From SKKL01 sp046543225 (GTDB lineage Bacteria; Actinomycetota; Acidimicrobiia; Acidimicrobiales; SKKL01): a stretch of 19,668 nt of DNA. The number at the start of each line of letters is the position of its first letter. Within the stretch, counting starts at the first letter, position 1. A program made the translations under genes and the position numbers. The DNA lies in contig JBKGZW010000043.1 in assembly GCA_046543225.1 (NCBI GenBank), positions 1 through 19,668 of the forward strand, read 5' to 3'. This document shows positions 13,809 to 19,668 of the stretch, in pieces. The notes beneath the pieces were generated by a model, which was not told where the DNA came from, did no database searches, and saw only the letters and a program-made list of their open reading frames with translations.

Positions 13809-14185
13809 TGGGGGGAGTCACCCTCGACGCAGGCGCGCTCATCGCGCTCGATCGCAACGACCGGCGGGTCGTCGCCCTGCTCGCTCGAGCACTCGAACGG
13901 GGGAGCGTCGTCACCGTTCCCGCCGGCGCGCTGGCCCAAGCCATTCGCCGGCCCGAACGCCAGGCGCGTCTCTCGAGGCTCGTACGGCAACCGCACACGA
14001 ATGTCGTTGCGCTCGACCGCGTCGACGCGACCCATGTCGGCCGATCGCTGGCAGCCGGCGCCACCGCCGATGTCGTCGATGCCCACGTCGTGCTCTGCGC
14101 GCGCCGAGCCGATCAGGCCGTGGTCTCCTCCGACCCCGACGACCTCCACGTACTCGACCCGACACTGGCGGTCATCGAGGTCTGA
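13808..14185 (+). CDS. PIN-domain toxin with Gln at the second acidic position
   Basis: A 125-aa PIN protein: Asp7 (VTLDAGALIALDRNDRR), the VPAGALAQAIRRPERQ block, Asp88 and Asp91 (ATADVVDAHVVLCAR) and VSSDPDDLHVL near the end. The usual Glu after the third strand is Gln44, as in an actinobacterial PIN subgroup with the AQxxR block, so it may bind metal differently. It starts at the last base of the antitoxin stop. Its last 73 bp overlap the 3' end of the minus-strand TetR gene. Confidence 0.85.
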   Translation: MGGVTLDAGALIALDRNDRRVVALLARALERGSVVTVPAGALAQAIRRPERQARLSRLVRQPHTNVVALDRVDATHVGRSLAAGATADVVDAHVVLCARRADQAVVSSDPDDLHVLDPTLAVIEV

Positions 14186-14826
14186 CGGGGGTTGCTCGTG
14201 GCGCGGGCGATCGCGCTACGGACAGCGACGCGGCCCTGGTCGACCACCGTCGGATCCCGGTAGAGGGTCGACAGGTAGTTGGCCAGCTCGAGCGCGGCGT
14301 AGAGCTCGAAGGCCAGCTGCCCGGGATCGACCTCAGCGTCGAGCTCGCCCCGCTGCTGAGCGGTGACGATCAACCCCTCGAGCATCCCGATCCAGCCCCG
14401 CTGGCCGACCACCACCGCCTCGTGGATCGTCCCCTCAGGAGCGTCGAACTCGGCCAGCAGCTGCGCGAAGAAGCAGCCGCCGGGGAACACGCCCCGCTCC
14501 ACGTAGCTCAGGTACGCCTCGCACACCCCCTCGAGCTGGGCCAGCCCCTCGTCGGCGTCGAGACCCGGCTCGACCACCTCGCGGGCGAACACCGCCTCGG
14601 CAGCGCCGATCGTCTCCTGCTGAAGACGCTGCTTGGAACGGAAGTGGGCGAAGAGCCCGCTCTTGCTCACCCCCGACTCGCGGGCCAACCGACCGATGGT
14701 GAGACTTCCGAGCCCCTCGATCGACGCCAGTCGCATGGCCTCCTCGAGGATCGCGGCGTGGGTCGCTTCGCCGTCGGACCGTCGACGGACCTCGGTCGCC
14801 GCGTCGCTGCTGTTCCCGTCCGGCAC
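14113..14826 (-). CDS. TetR/AcrR-family transcriptional regulator
   Basis: A 237-aa repressor-type regulator. The helix-turn-helix is clear: ATHAAILEEAMRLASIEG, then LTIGRLARESGVSKSGLFAH and FRSKQRLQQE. The C-terminal ligand/dimer domain follows (QLLAEFDAPEGTIHEAVVV, LAFELYAALELANYL). I choose the GTG at 14826: TATCTT, a -10 hexamer, ends 6 nt before it and there is no Shine-Dalgarno sequence, a leaderless pattern. An ATG at 14853 would put operator O1 inside the gene. It is divergent from the alpha/beta hydrolase gene. The last 26 residues (NPRQTSMTASVGSS and on) look atypical and are antisense to the PIN gene. The effector is unknown. Confidence 0.88.
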   Translation of the reverse strand: MPDGNSSDAATEVRRRSDGEATHAAILEEAMRLASIEGLGSLTIGRLARESGVSKSGLFAHFRSKQRLQQETIGAAEAVFAREVVEPGLDADEGLAQLEGVCEAYLSYVERGVFPGGCFFAQLLAEFDAPEGTIHEAVVVGQRGWIGMLEGLIVTAQQRGELDAEVDPGQLAFELYAALELANYLSTLYRDPTVVDQGRVAVRSAIARATSNPRQTSMTASVGSSTWRSSGSEETTA

Positions 14827-14835
14827 GTTGACAAG

Positions 14836-14853
14836 ATAGCACGACCGTGCCAT
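14836..14853. promoter_or_regulatory. Operator O1 at the tetR promoter
   Basis: ATAGCACGACCGTGCCAT is a near-palindrome (one mismatch) that overlaps the tetR -10 (minus strand TATCTT, 14838-14833). It matches O2 in 15 of 18 positions and lies exactly 30 bp from it. Confidence 0.6.
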
Positions 14854-14896
14854 GGTGCATGCAAGATAGAACGACCGTACTATCTTGCATGCACCA
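14853..14896. repeat. 17-bp perfect inverted repeat around O2
   Basis: TGGTGCATGCAAGATAG (14853-14869) and CTATCTTGCATGCACCA (14880-14896) are perfect reverse complements with a 10-bp centre. The repeat spans operator O2 and the -10 of the hydrolase gene, in the divergent region between tetR and the hydrolase. Confidence 0.7.
14866..14883. promoter_or_regulatory. Operator O2 at the hydrolase promoter
   Basis: ATAGAACGACCGTACTAT is a near-palindrome (one mismatch) overlapping the probable -10 of the hydrolase gene (TATCTT, 14881-14886). It is the second TetR site, three helical turns from O1. Confidence 0.6.
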
Positions 14897-14911
14897 ACGA
14901 GAGGAGCTCCC

Positions 14912-15670
14912 ATGACCGACCTGGCCGTCCACGAGTGGGGGAGCGGCACGCCGGTGGTCCTCGCCCACGGATCGCTGTCACCCGCCACCGAGGAGTGGCC
15001 GGCCCAGCGGCCCCTCGCCGACCAGGGGTTCCACCTGATCGCCCCCGACCGGCGGGGCTACGGGGCCAGTCCCGCCACCACCGGCGAGGACTACCTCCGA
15101 GACGCCGACGACCTCGCCCCGCTGCTCGGCGGTGCCCACGACGACGGTGGCGTTCACCTGGTCGGCCACTCCTACGGAGGGCTCGTGGCCATGGTGGCCG
15201 CCGCCTGCAACCCCGGCTCGGTCCGCTCGCTCGCACTCCTCGAACCTCCGGCGTTCGCGGCGACCCGCAACCAGCCGGCGGCCACGGCGATCGAGGACCG
15301 CCTGCGCGCGATGTGGGACGACGACGTCCCCGACCGCGACTGGCTGCTCGGCTTCCTCGAGGTGGTCGGCACCGACCCCGACGACCTTCCCCCCGGTGTG
15401 CTCGACGAGATCGTGTCGTTCGTGCCGCTCGTGCGCCGTTCGCGCCCGCCCTGGGACGGCGAGCTGCCGATCGCCGACCTGGCGGCGGCACCGTTTCCCA
15501 CCCTCGTGGTCTCGGGTGGCCACAGCGACGGCTTCGAAGCCATGAGCGACGAACTGGCGTCCCGGATCGGGGCCTCACGGGCCGTGGTGGAAGGCGCCGG
15601 ACACGAGGTCCAGTTCACCGGCGACCCGCTCAACGAGCTGCTGCTGGAGCTCTGGCGCAGCGCCCCGTAG
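14912..15670 (+). CDS. Alpha/beta hydrolase, probable TetR target gene
   Basis: A 252-aa alpha/beta-hydrolase-fold enzyme with a complete triad: Ser87 in the nucleophile elbow VGHSYGG, probable Asp206 in GGHSDGFEA, and His231 in GAGHEVQ. The oxyanion segment is LAHGSLSP (17-24), and PDRRGYGAS follows strand 4. The frame is open upstream, but GAGAGGAG lies 5 nt before the ATG at 14912 and the fold begins there. It is cytosolic, with no signal peptide. The enzyme could be an esterase, haloperoxidase-like or ring-cleavage hydrolase; the substrate is not visible. It is divergent from tetR, with an operator on its -10, so probably induced by the TetR ligand. Confidence 0.9.
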   Translation: MTDLAVHEWGSGTPVVLAHGSLSPATEEWPAQRPLADQGFHLIAPDRRGYGASPATTGEDYLRDADDLAPLLGGAHDDGGVHLVGHSYGGLVAMVAAACNPGSVRSLALLEPPAFAATRNQPAATAIEDRLRAMWDDDVPDRDWLLGFLEVVGTDPDDLPPGVLDEIVSFVPLVRRSRPPWDGELPIADLAAAPFPTLVVSGGHSDGFEAMSDELASRIGASRAVVEGAGHEVQFTGDPLNELLLELWRSAP

Positions 15671-15717
15671 CGGCGGGGCCGGCGACCACCTTCGAGACCT
15701 GACCCGGCAGCACCCGC

Positions 15718-17352
15718 TCAGACCGCGGCGTAGAGCTCCCAGGTGCCGGGCACGTCGTCGAGCGCGTGGGCGCCCCGCGGCTCGAAGCGCAGACCCGAAC
15801 CCGCCACCAGGTCACGCACCGTGCGGGTGACCCACACCTCGCCCTCATCGGCGAGGCCGGTCACCCCTGCCCCCACCTGCACCCCGACCCCGTCGAGCGT
15901 GCCGCCCCGGCGTTCCACCTCCGAGGTGTGCACCCCGCAGCACACCGCCAGGTCGAGGTCCTCGGCGATCCGCGCCAGGCGCTGCCCACAGCGCACCGCC
16001 CGCGCCGGGCCATCCAGGGTCACCAGCAGTCCCCGCCCGGTGCTCCGCTCGACCGTGCCGCCCAGACGGCCGACCTCGCGCTCGACCCGGCCGAGCAGCC
16101 GCTCGACCCGCCCCGACGAGGCCCCCTCCGGCCCGGGTCCGAGAACCCCGGCCGCCTCGACGAAGAGCATCGTGGCGAGCATCCGGTCGGCACCGGTCGT
16201 CGCGGGGACGCCGGTGACGAACTCGGCGACCAGATCGAGGACCGGGCCGCTGTCGCGGTAGGGCAGATGATCGGCACCCGCCTGCTCGACGAAGCGGGCC
16301 CCGGCGATCCCCGCAGCCAGACTCCGTCCCCGCTCGACGGGGACGATCGGATCGTCGCTGCGGTGGATCACCAGCGTCGGGGCACCGATCGCCGGCAGCG
16401 CCGGACGGGCGTCGATCTCGGTGGCGAGCTGCACCAGCCGCGCCGCCGAGTCGGGGTTGGCCGACAGCCGCTCGTAGCGCGCCAGCTGGGCCAACCCCCG
16501 CTCGTCGAGCTCCCAGGTCGGCGCCAGCACCTGGAACGTCTCACCGGTCCCCCAACGCTCGTTCACGAACTCGGCCATCTCGTCGGCACCGACGAAGGGA
16601 TCGTGGGTGAACGAACCGTAGATGACCAGCCGCTCGACCCGCTCGGGTTGCGAGGCGGCGAACAGCAGCGCCAGGGGCCCGCCCTCGGAGATCCCGAACA
16701 GGGTCGCTGACGAGGATCCCGCCGCGTCCATGACCGCGCCCACGTCGTCCATCCGCTCCTCGAGGGTCGGCAGCCGACTCGGTGCGGTGCGCTCGGACAA
16801 CCCGGTGCCGCGCTTGTCGAACACGATCAGGCGTCCCATCTCCGCCAGGCGGCGCGAGAACTCGGCGAGGGGCGCCAGCTCCCACCTCAGGTCGAGGTTC
16901 GACACGAACCCCGGGATGAGGACGATGTCGCCCGGACCGTCGCCCACCACCTGGAAGGCGATGTCGTACCCGCCGCTGCGGGTGTAGCGCACCGGCGGGG
17001 GAGCGCCAACGGGCGGAGGCGCGGCGTCGACCGAGCGGTTGGGGCGCGGCTCGAGCGGGGCGACGAACTGGTAGCCACGGCCGTGGACGGTGCGGATCAC
17101 CTCCTGGCGCCGGCCGTCGTCGTCGACCACCCGGCGGGCGTCTTTGATCCGGCTGGTCAGGGTGGCCTCGCTCACGAACCGGTCGCCCCACACCTCGTCG
17201 AGGAGCTCCTCCTTGGTGACCACCCGATCGTGGTGCGCGGCGAGGTGGATCAACACGTCGAGCACCTGGGGCTCGACAGCCACCGCCGTGCCCGAGCACC
17301 GCAGCTCGAACCGCTCGGCGTCGATCTCCCGTTGGCCGAATCGCCAGATCAC
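15718..17352 (-). CDS. Winged-helix / alpha-beta hydrolase / degenerate class III cyclase-domain protein
   Basis: A 544-aa three-domain protein. Residues 1-98 are an OmpR/PhoB-type winged helix (VLIHLAAHHDRVVTKEELLD, then GDRFVSEATLTSRIKDARRV and TVHGRGYQFVAPL). Residues about 120-382 are an alpha/beta hydrolase with Ser222 in FGISEGG, Asp333 or Asp334 in RSDDPIVP, and His362 in GADHLPY. Residues about 385-544 resemble a class III adenylate/guanylate cyclase domain. The two metal-binding Asp positions appear lost: FVEAAG has Glu399 and GRGLLV has Arg440. It is therefore probably a non-catalytic or regulatory cyclase-like module. Hydrolase-cyclase fusions are known in actinobacteria (for example mycobacterial LipJ). 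The start is GTG with GGAG 7 nt upstream. The role may be ligand-dependent transcription control. Confidence 0.85.
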   Translation of the reverse strand: MIWRFGQREIDAERFELRCSGTAVAVEPQVLDVLIHLAAHHDRVVTKEELLDEVWGDRFVSEATLTSRIKDARRVVDDDGRRQEVIRTVHGRGYQFVAPLEPRPNRSVDAAPPPVGAPPPVRYTRSGGYDIAFQVVGDGPGDIVLIPGFVSNLDLRWELAPLAEFSRRLAEMGRLIVFDKRGTGLSERTAPSRLPTLEERMDDVGAVMDAAGSSSATLFGISEGGPLALLFAASQPERVERLVIYGSFTHDPFVGADEMAEFVNERWGTGETFQVLAPTWELDERGLAQLARYERLSANPDSAARLVQLATEIDARPALPAIGAPTLVIHRSDDPIVPVERGRSLAAGIAGARFVEQAGADHLPYRDSGPVLDLVAEFVTGVPATTGADRMLATMLFVEAAGVLGPGPEGASSGRVERLLGRVEREVGRLGGTVERSTGRGLLVTLDGPARAVRCGQRLARIAEDLDLAVCCGVHTSEVERRGGTLDGVGVQVGAGVTGLADEGEVWVTRTVRDLVAGSGLRFEPRGAHALDDVPGTWELYAAV

Positions 17353-17476
17353 ACCACTGCTCCGATCCCGGCGTCGGGTCCAGCCCGCACGCCGATGGTA
17401 CCAATGCGCTCCCGGTCGGGTCGGGGTGACGCGGCGTGGCCGCCGACCCGGTCCGGGCCGGCGACCACCCCATCGC

Positions 17477-18049
17477 TCACCCCGTGGTCGTCGAGATGCT
17501 CACCGGGACCGACCCGGTGACGATGTCGAACACCGCCGAACGCTTCCGGGACGCCTCGACGATCTCCTCGAGGGTCTCTGCCGGTGCGTCGCCGCGGACC
17601 TCGAAGCGCACCTCGATGTCGGCGAACCCGTTGCGAACCTCGGGGTCCAGGCCGAGCACGCCGTTGAGGTCGATGTCGCCGACGACGGTGGAGGTCACCT
17701 CGTGGAGGGTGACGCCCCGGGCGGCGGCGATGTTGCCGATCCCCGCGGTCAGACACGAGGCCAGGGCGACGAGGACCATCTCGGTCGGGCTCGGGCCCTG
17801 GTCGGTCCCCACCAGGGGCAGGGGATGGTCGGCGTCGAAGTGAAACGTCCGCTGGTGGTCGCGTTCCTCGCCGACGCCGAAGTAGTCGACGACGGTGGTC
17901 TGGCTGTGCACGCCCGAGACCCACCGGTTGTGGGCCCGGAACTGGAACCGGGCCGCCTCCGGCGACTCGCGCACCGCGTCGAGGGTGGCGAACAGCGTGG
18001 CGGTGTCCACTCCGTTGCGGGTCGAAGGTGTCGGATCGGTGGTGGTCAT
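17477..18049 (-). CDS. OsmC-family protein
   Basis: A 190-aa OsmC/Ohr-fold protein: RDHQRTFHFDADHPLPLVGT, then GPSPTEMVLVALASCLTAGI with Cys99, and the C-terminal EEIVEASRKRSAVFDIVTGS. Typical OsmC/Ohr peroxidases use two cysteines; here only Cys99 is present, so a classical two-thiol peroxidase cycle is unlikely. The sequence resembles the OsmC subgroup with the SRKRSAVFD motif, whose role is unclear. GGGAGG lies 6 nt before the ATG. It follows the FAD-oxidoreductase gene by 52 bp, so the two are probably co-transcribed. It is cytosolic. Confidence 0.88.
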   Translation of the reverse strand: MTTTDPTPSTRNGVDTATLFATLDAVRESPEAARFQFRAHNRWVSGVHSQTTVVDYFGVGEERDHQRTFHFDADHPLPLVGTDQGPSPTEMVLVALASCLTAGIGNIAAARGVTLHEVTSTVVGDIDLNGVLGLDPEVRNGFADIEVRFEVRGDAPAETLEEIVEASRKRSAVFDIVTGSVPVSISTTTG

Positions 18050-18101
18050 GGTGGTCCTCCCTTGCTCGTGGGTCGTGTGGATCGAGAGCTGCGCGCCGGC
18101 G

Positions 18102-19325
18102 TCAGGTCGGCGCCGGCGCGAGCTCGGGCAGCGACGGCCGGGCGGCGAGCCACTCGGCCTCGCGGTCGTTCTCCTTGGCGAGGCGTTTCAGCAGCGCCGT
18201 GAACTCCTCCGCCGGTGGGTGGCAGGTGAGCGCGGCGGCCAGCTCGAGGAACGGAGCGGACGCCTCGCGCCGGTCCCGGTCGTAGCAGGCGAGGGCCGCG
18301 TCGAGGTCCGCGCCAGCGGTCAGCGCCCCGTGGACCGCGCCCGCGAGCAGCTCGGCGTCGCGGAGCGCGTCGGTCATGCCGTGGCCGGTCATCGGGTCCT
18401 GGTGGAACGCGGCGTCGCCGACGAGGGCCCAGCCCCGCCCGGCGGCCCGACGGGTCTGGATCGGGAACCGGACACCGCCCCGCACACCGGTGGCGCGGCG
18501 ACGCAGCCGGGCGCGGCCGGCCAGCGCCGGGGACACCTCGTCGAGCAGCGTCTCGTGGCTGGCGGCGCGCTGGCGGCGCCCCGCGGAGAGCACCCGGTCG
18601 GCCCGCTCGGCGGGCACGCACACCCACACGTTGGCGAGACCGTCGTTGGTGGGGAACACACCGGCGAAGCCGGCGTCGCCCACGTGGAACTCGAAGCGGT
18701 GAGGGTCGAAGCCCTCGTAGTAGGCGTAGTGGCACGAGCTGGCCGAGGGCCGCTGCTCGACGATCGGTGCCTCGACCGCACGCGCCACCCGGGACCGCAG
18801 CCCGTCGGCGCCGATCACGACCTCGGCCGAGATCCGCTCCTCCCCACCGTCGGGGTCGAGGATGCTCACCCCCGTGACCCGCCCGGTGTCGTCACGATCC
18901 AGCGAGGTGACCCGGGTCTTCAACCGCAGGTCGGCCCCCGCGGCGGCCGCGGCCGCGGCGAGCAGCGGATCGAACGCCTGCCGCCGCGGCGCGAGGAGGT
19001 GGTCGACGCCGGCCTTGGTGTCGATCTCGCGAACCTGTTCCCCGCTCCCCGCACCCCGCAGGACCTGGCGGATCGGTGGGGCGCCGCCGGCCACCACCTC
19101 GTCGAGCAGACCCCACCGGTCCAGCTGAAGGACCCCGCCGCGGGCGAGGGCGTGGGTGGAGAGCGTGTCGCCGGCGAGGTCGCTGCGGTCGACGACGACC
19201 ACGTCGTGGCCGGCACGGGCGAGCAGCAGCGCCGTCGCCGCGCCCGCGCACCGGGCACCGACCACGACGACCTCGGCGTGGCGGTCCACGCCGTGCTGGT
19301 GGCTGGACGAGCGGGTGATCTCCAT
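18102..19325 (-). CDS. FAD-dependent oxidoreductase/monooxygenase (PHBH-fold)
   Basis: A 407-aa flavoprotein. The FAD-binding Rossmann start is VVVVGARCAGAATALLLARA (residues 19-38) and ends in VVVVDR. The second FAD motif is GWALVGDAAFHQDPMTGHGM with the GD pair. RRQAFDPLL and GADGLRSRVAR complete the PHBH/geranylgeranyl reductase-like pattern. The frame is open further upstream, but the ATG at 19325 has GGTGGGAG before it and the fold begins there. It probably hydroxylates or dehydrogenates an aromatic or isoprenoid substrate; the exact substrate is unknown. The OsmC gene follows 52 bp downstream. The promoter region contains six GGGACC/GGTCCC motifs. Confidence 0.9.
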   Translation of the reverse strand: MEITRSSSHQHGVDRHAEVVVVGARCAGAATALLLARAGHDVVVVDRSDLAGDTLSTHALARGGVLQLDRWGLLDEVVAGGAPPIRQVLRGAGSGEQVREIDTKAGVDHLLAPRRQAFDPLLAAAAAAAGADLRLKTRVTSLDRDDTGRVTGVSILDPDGGEERISAEVVIGADGLRSRVARAVEAPIVEQRPSASSCHYAYYEGFDPHRFEFHVGDAGFAGVFPTNDGLANVWVCVPAERADRVLSAGRRQRAASHETLLDEVSPALAGRARLRRRATGVRGGVRFPIQTRRAAGRGWALVGDAAFHQDPMTGHGMTDALRDAELLAGAVHGALTAGADLDAALACYDRDRREASAPFLELAAALTCHPPAEEFTALLKRLAKENDREAEWLAARPSLPELAPAPT

Positions 19326-19340
19326 GTCTCCCACCTTGAA

Positions 19341-19466
19341 GGTCCCACCTCGCCCGGACTTGGAGCCGGTGTGGGGACCACCGGGGGAGATGTGGGGACC
19401 GCGACCCGGACCGGGAGGGACCACGGACCCTCGTGCGGGTCCCGTCCCCCGGCCGATGAAGGGACC
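19341..19466. repeat. Cluster of six GGGACC/GGTCCC motifs in a divergent promoter region
   Basis: GGGACC or its complement occurs at 19341, 19374, 19395, 19417, 19438 and 19461. The steps are 33, 21, 22, 21 and 23 bp, so five of the six lie about 21-23 bp apart, close to two helical turns. Two copies share the longer GTGGGGACC. They lie between the FAD-oxidoreductase (minus) and ABC ATPase (plus) starts and may be regulator sites. Confidence 0.4.
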
Positions 19467-19514
19467 GTCCCGGCGGTGCCCGCGCCACTGCGCGCCGGAG
19501 AAGGAGCGACCACC

Positions 19515-19668
19515 ATGGACGGCTCGACCGTCATCTCCACGACCGGTCTGGTCAAGCGGTTCGGCAACGTCGTCGCCCTCGACGGGCTCGAGCTCGAGGT
19601 CAGCCGGGGTCTTGGTGGTGGTCACGACCGCGTCACCTCCGCACGCACCGGGGTTCGCTGGGCGATCG
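19515..19668 (+). CDS. ABC transporter ATP-binding protein, start only; possibly disrupted
   Basis: The first 32 codons match the N-terminus of drug-type ABC ATPases: VISTTGLVKRFGNVVALDGL, then ELEVSRG, with GAAGGAG before the ATG. The family should then continue with a GLLGPNGAGKS-like Walker A. From about base 19611 it instead reads LGGGHDRVTSARTG, so similarity ends abruptly without a stop before the window edge. This could be a frameshift, a deletion joining another gene, or a rearrangement. An intact gene would export a small molecule together with a permease. It is divergent from the FAD-oxidoreductase gene. Confidence 0.55.
   Translation, partial: MDGSTVISTTGLVKRFGNVVALDGLELEVSRGLGGGHDRVTSARTGVRWAI

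Noticed and set aside
14422..15702. A 426-codon open frame on the plus strand
   Set aside because: It runs across the tetR gene, the divergent promoter and the hydrolase in the wrong frame, with extreme Arg/Pro content.
1..19668. CRISPR arrays, rRNA, tRNA genes, complete insertion sequences, prophage
   Set aside because: I saw no regularly spaced direct repeats with spacers, no tRNA-like arms or rRNA sequence, and no transposase or integrase gene with recognisable catalytic motifs.

Overview
The window looks like chromosome from a high-GC actinobacterium, most likely class Acidimicrobiia. Reasons: strongly G/C-biased third codon positions, several GTG starts, -10 hexamers placed for leaderless transcription, and an N-terminal PGWW-SDGRWYPP motif in the protein at 4518-5321, which is typical of Acidimicrobiia membrane proteins. 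I see no rRNA, tRNA or CRISPR array.

Region 1 (1-4240, plus strand) is the most unusual part. Four genes are joined by ATGA stop/start overlaps: a PD-(D/E)XK nuclease-like protein of the DUF4420 type (5' end outside the window), a 628-aa GHKL (MutL/Hsp90/MORC-like) ATPase, and two proteins of about 300 and 245 aa with no clear function (the last resembles DUF6339). A GHKL ATPase tied to a restriction-type nuclease points to a DNA-targeting defence operon. It ends at a 277-bp gene-free stretch that looks decayed.

Region 2 (4518-7381, minus strand) has a three-gene set of envelope proteins (two single-pass proteins with related C-terminal domains around a lipoprotein) and a 1-Cys peroxiredoxin with a CsoR-like palindrome in its promoter. 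Region 3 (7662-8490) has a small hypothetical gene and a VOC-fold protein.

Region 4 (8597-14185, plus strand) is a toxin-antitoxin cluster: Phd/PIN, a Panacea (SocA-type antitoxin) gene without an obvious partner, MazEF, AbrB-type VapB/VapC and RHH/PIN. Two unknown genes are interspersed, one with a cysteine-rich zinc-ribbon-like N-terminus. Several of these genes have a TANNNT hexamer 6-7 nt before the start codon and no Shine-Dalgarno sequence. Inverted repeats at some promoters suggest autoregulation.

Region 5 (14113-19668) is regulatory and metabolic: a TetR regulator divergent from an alpha/beta hydrolase, with two matching operators exactly 30 bp apart; a winged-helix / alpha-beta hydrolase / degenerate cyclase-domain protein; an OsmC-family protein downstream of an FAD-dependent oxidoreductase; and, divergent from the latter, the first 32 codons of an ABC transporter ATPase that then lose similarity to the family just before Walker A.
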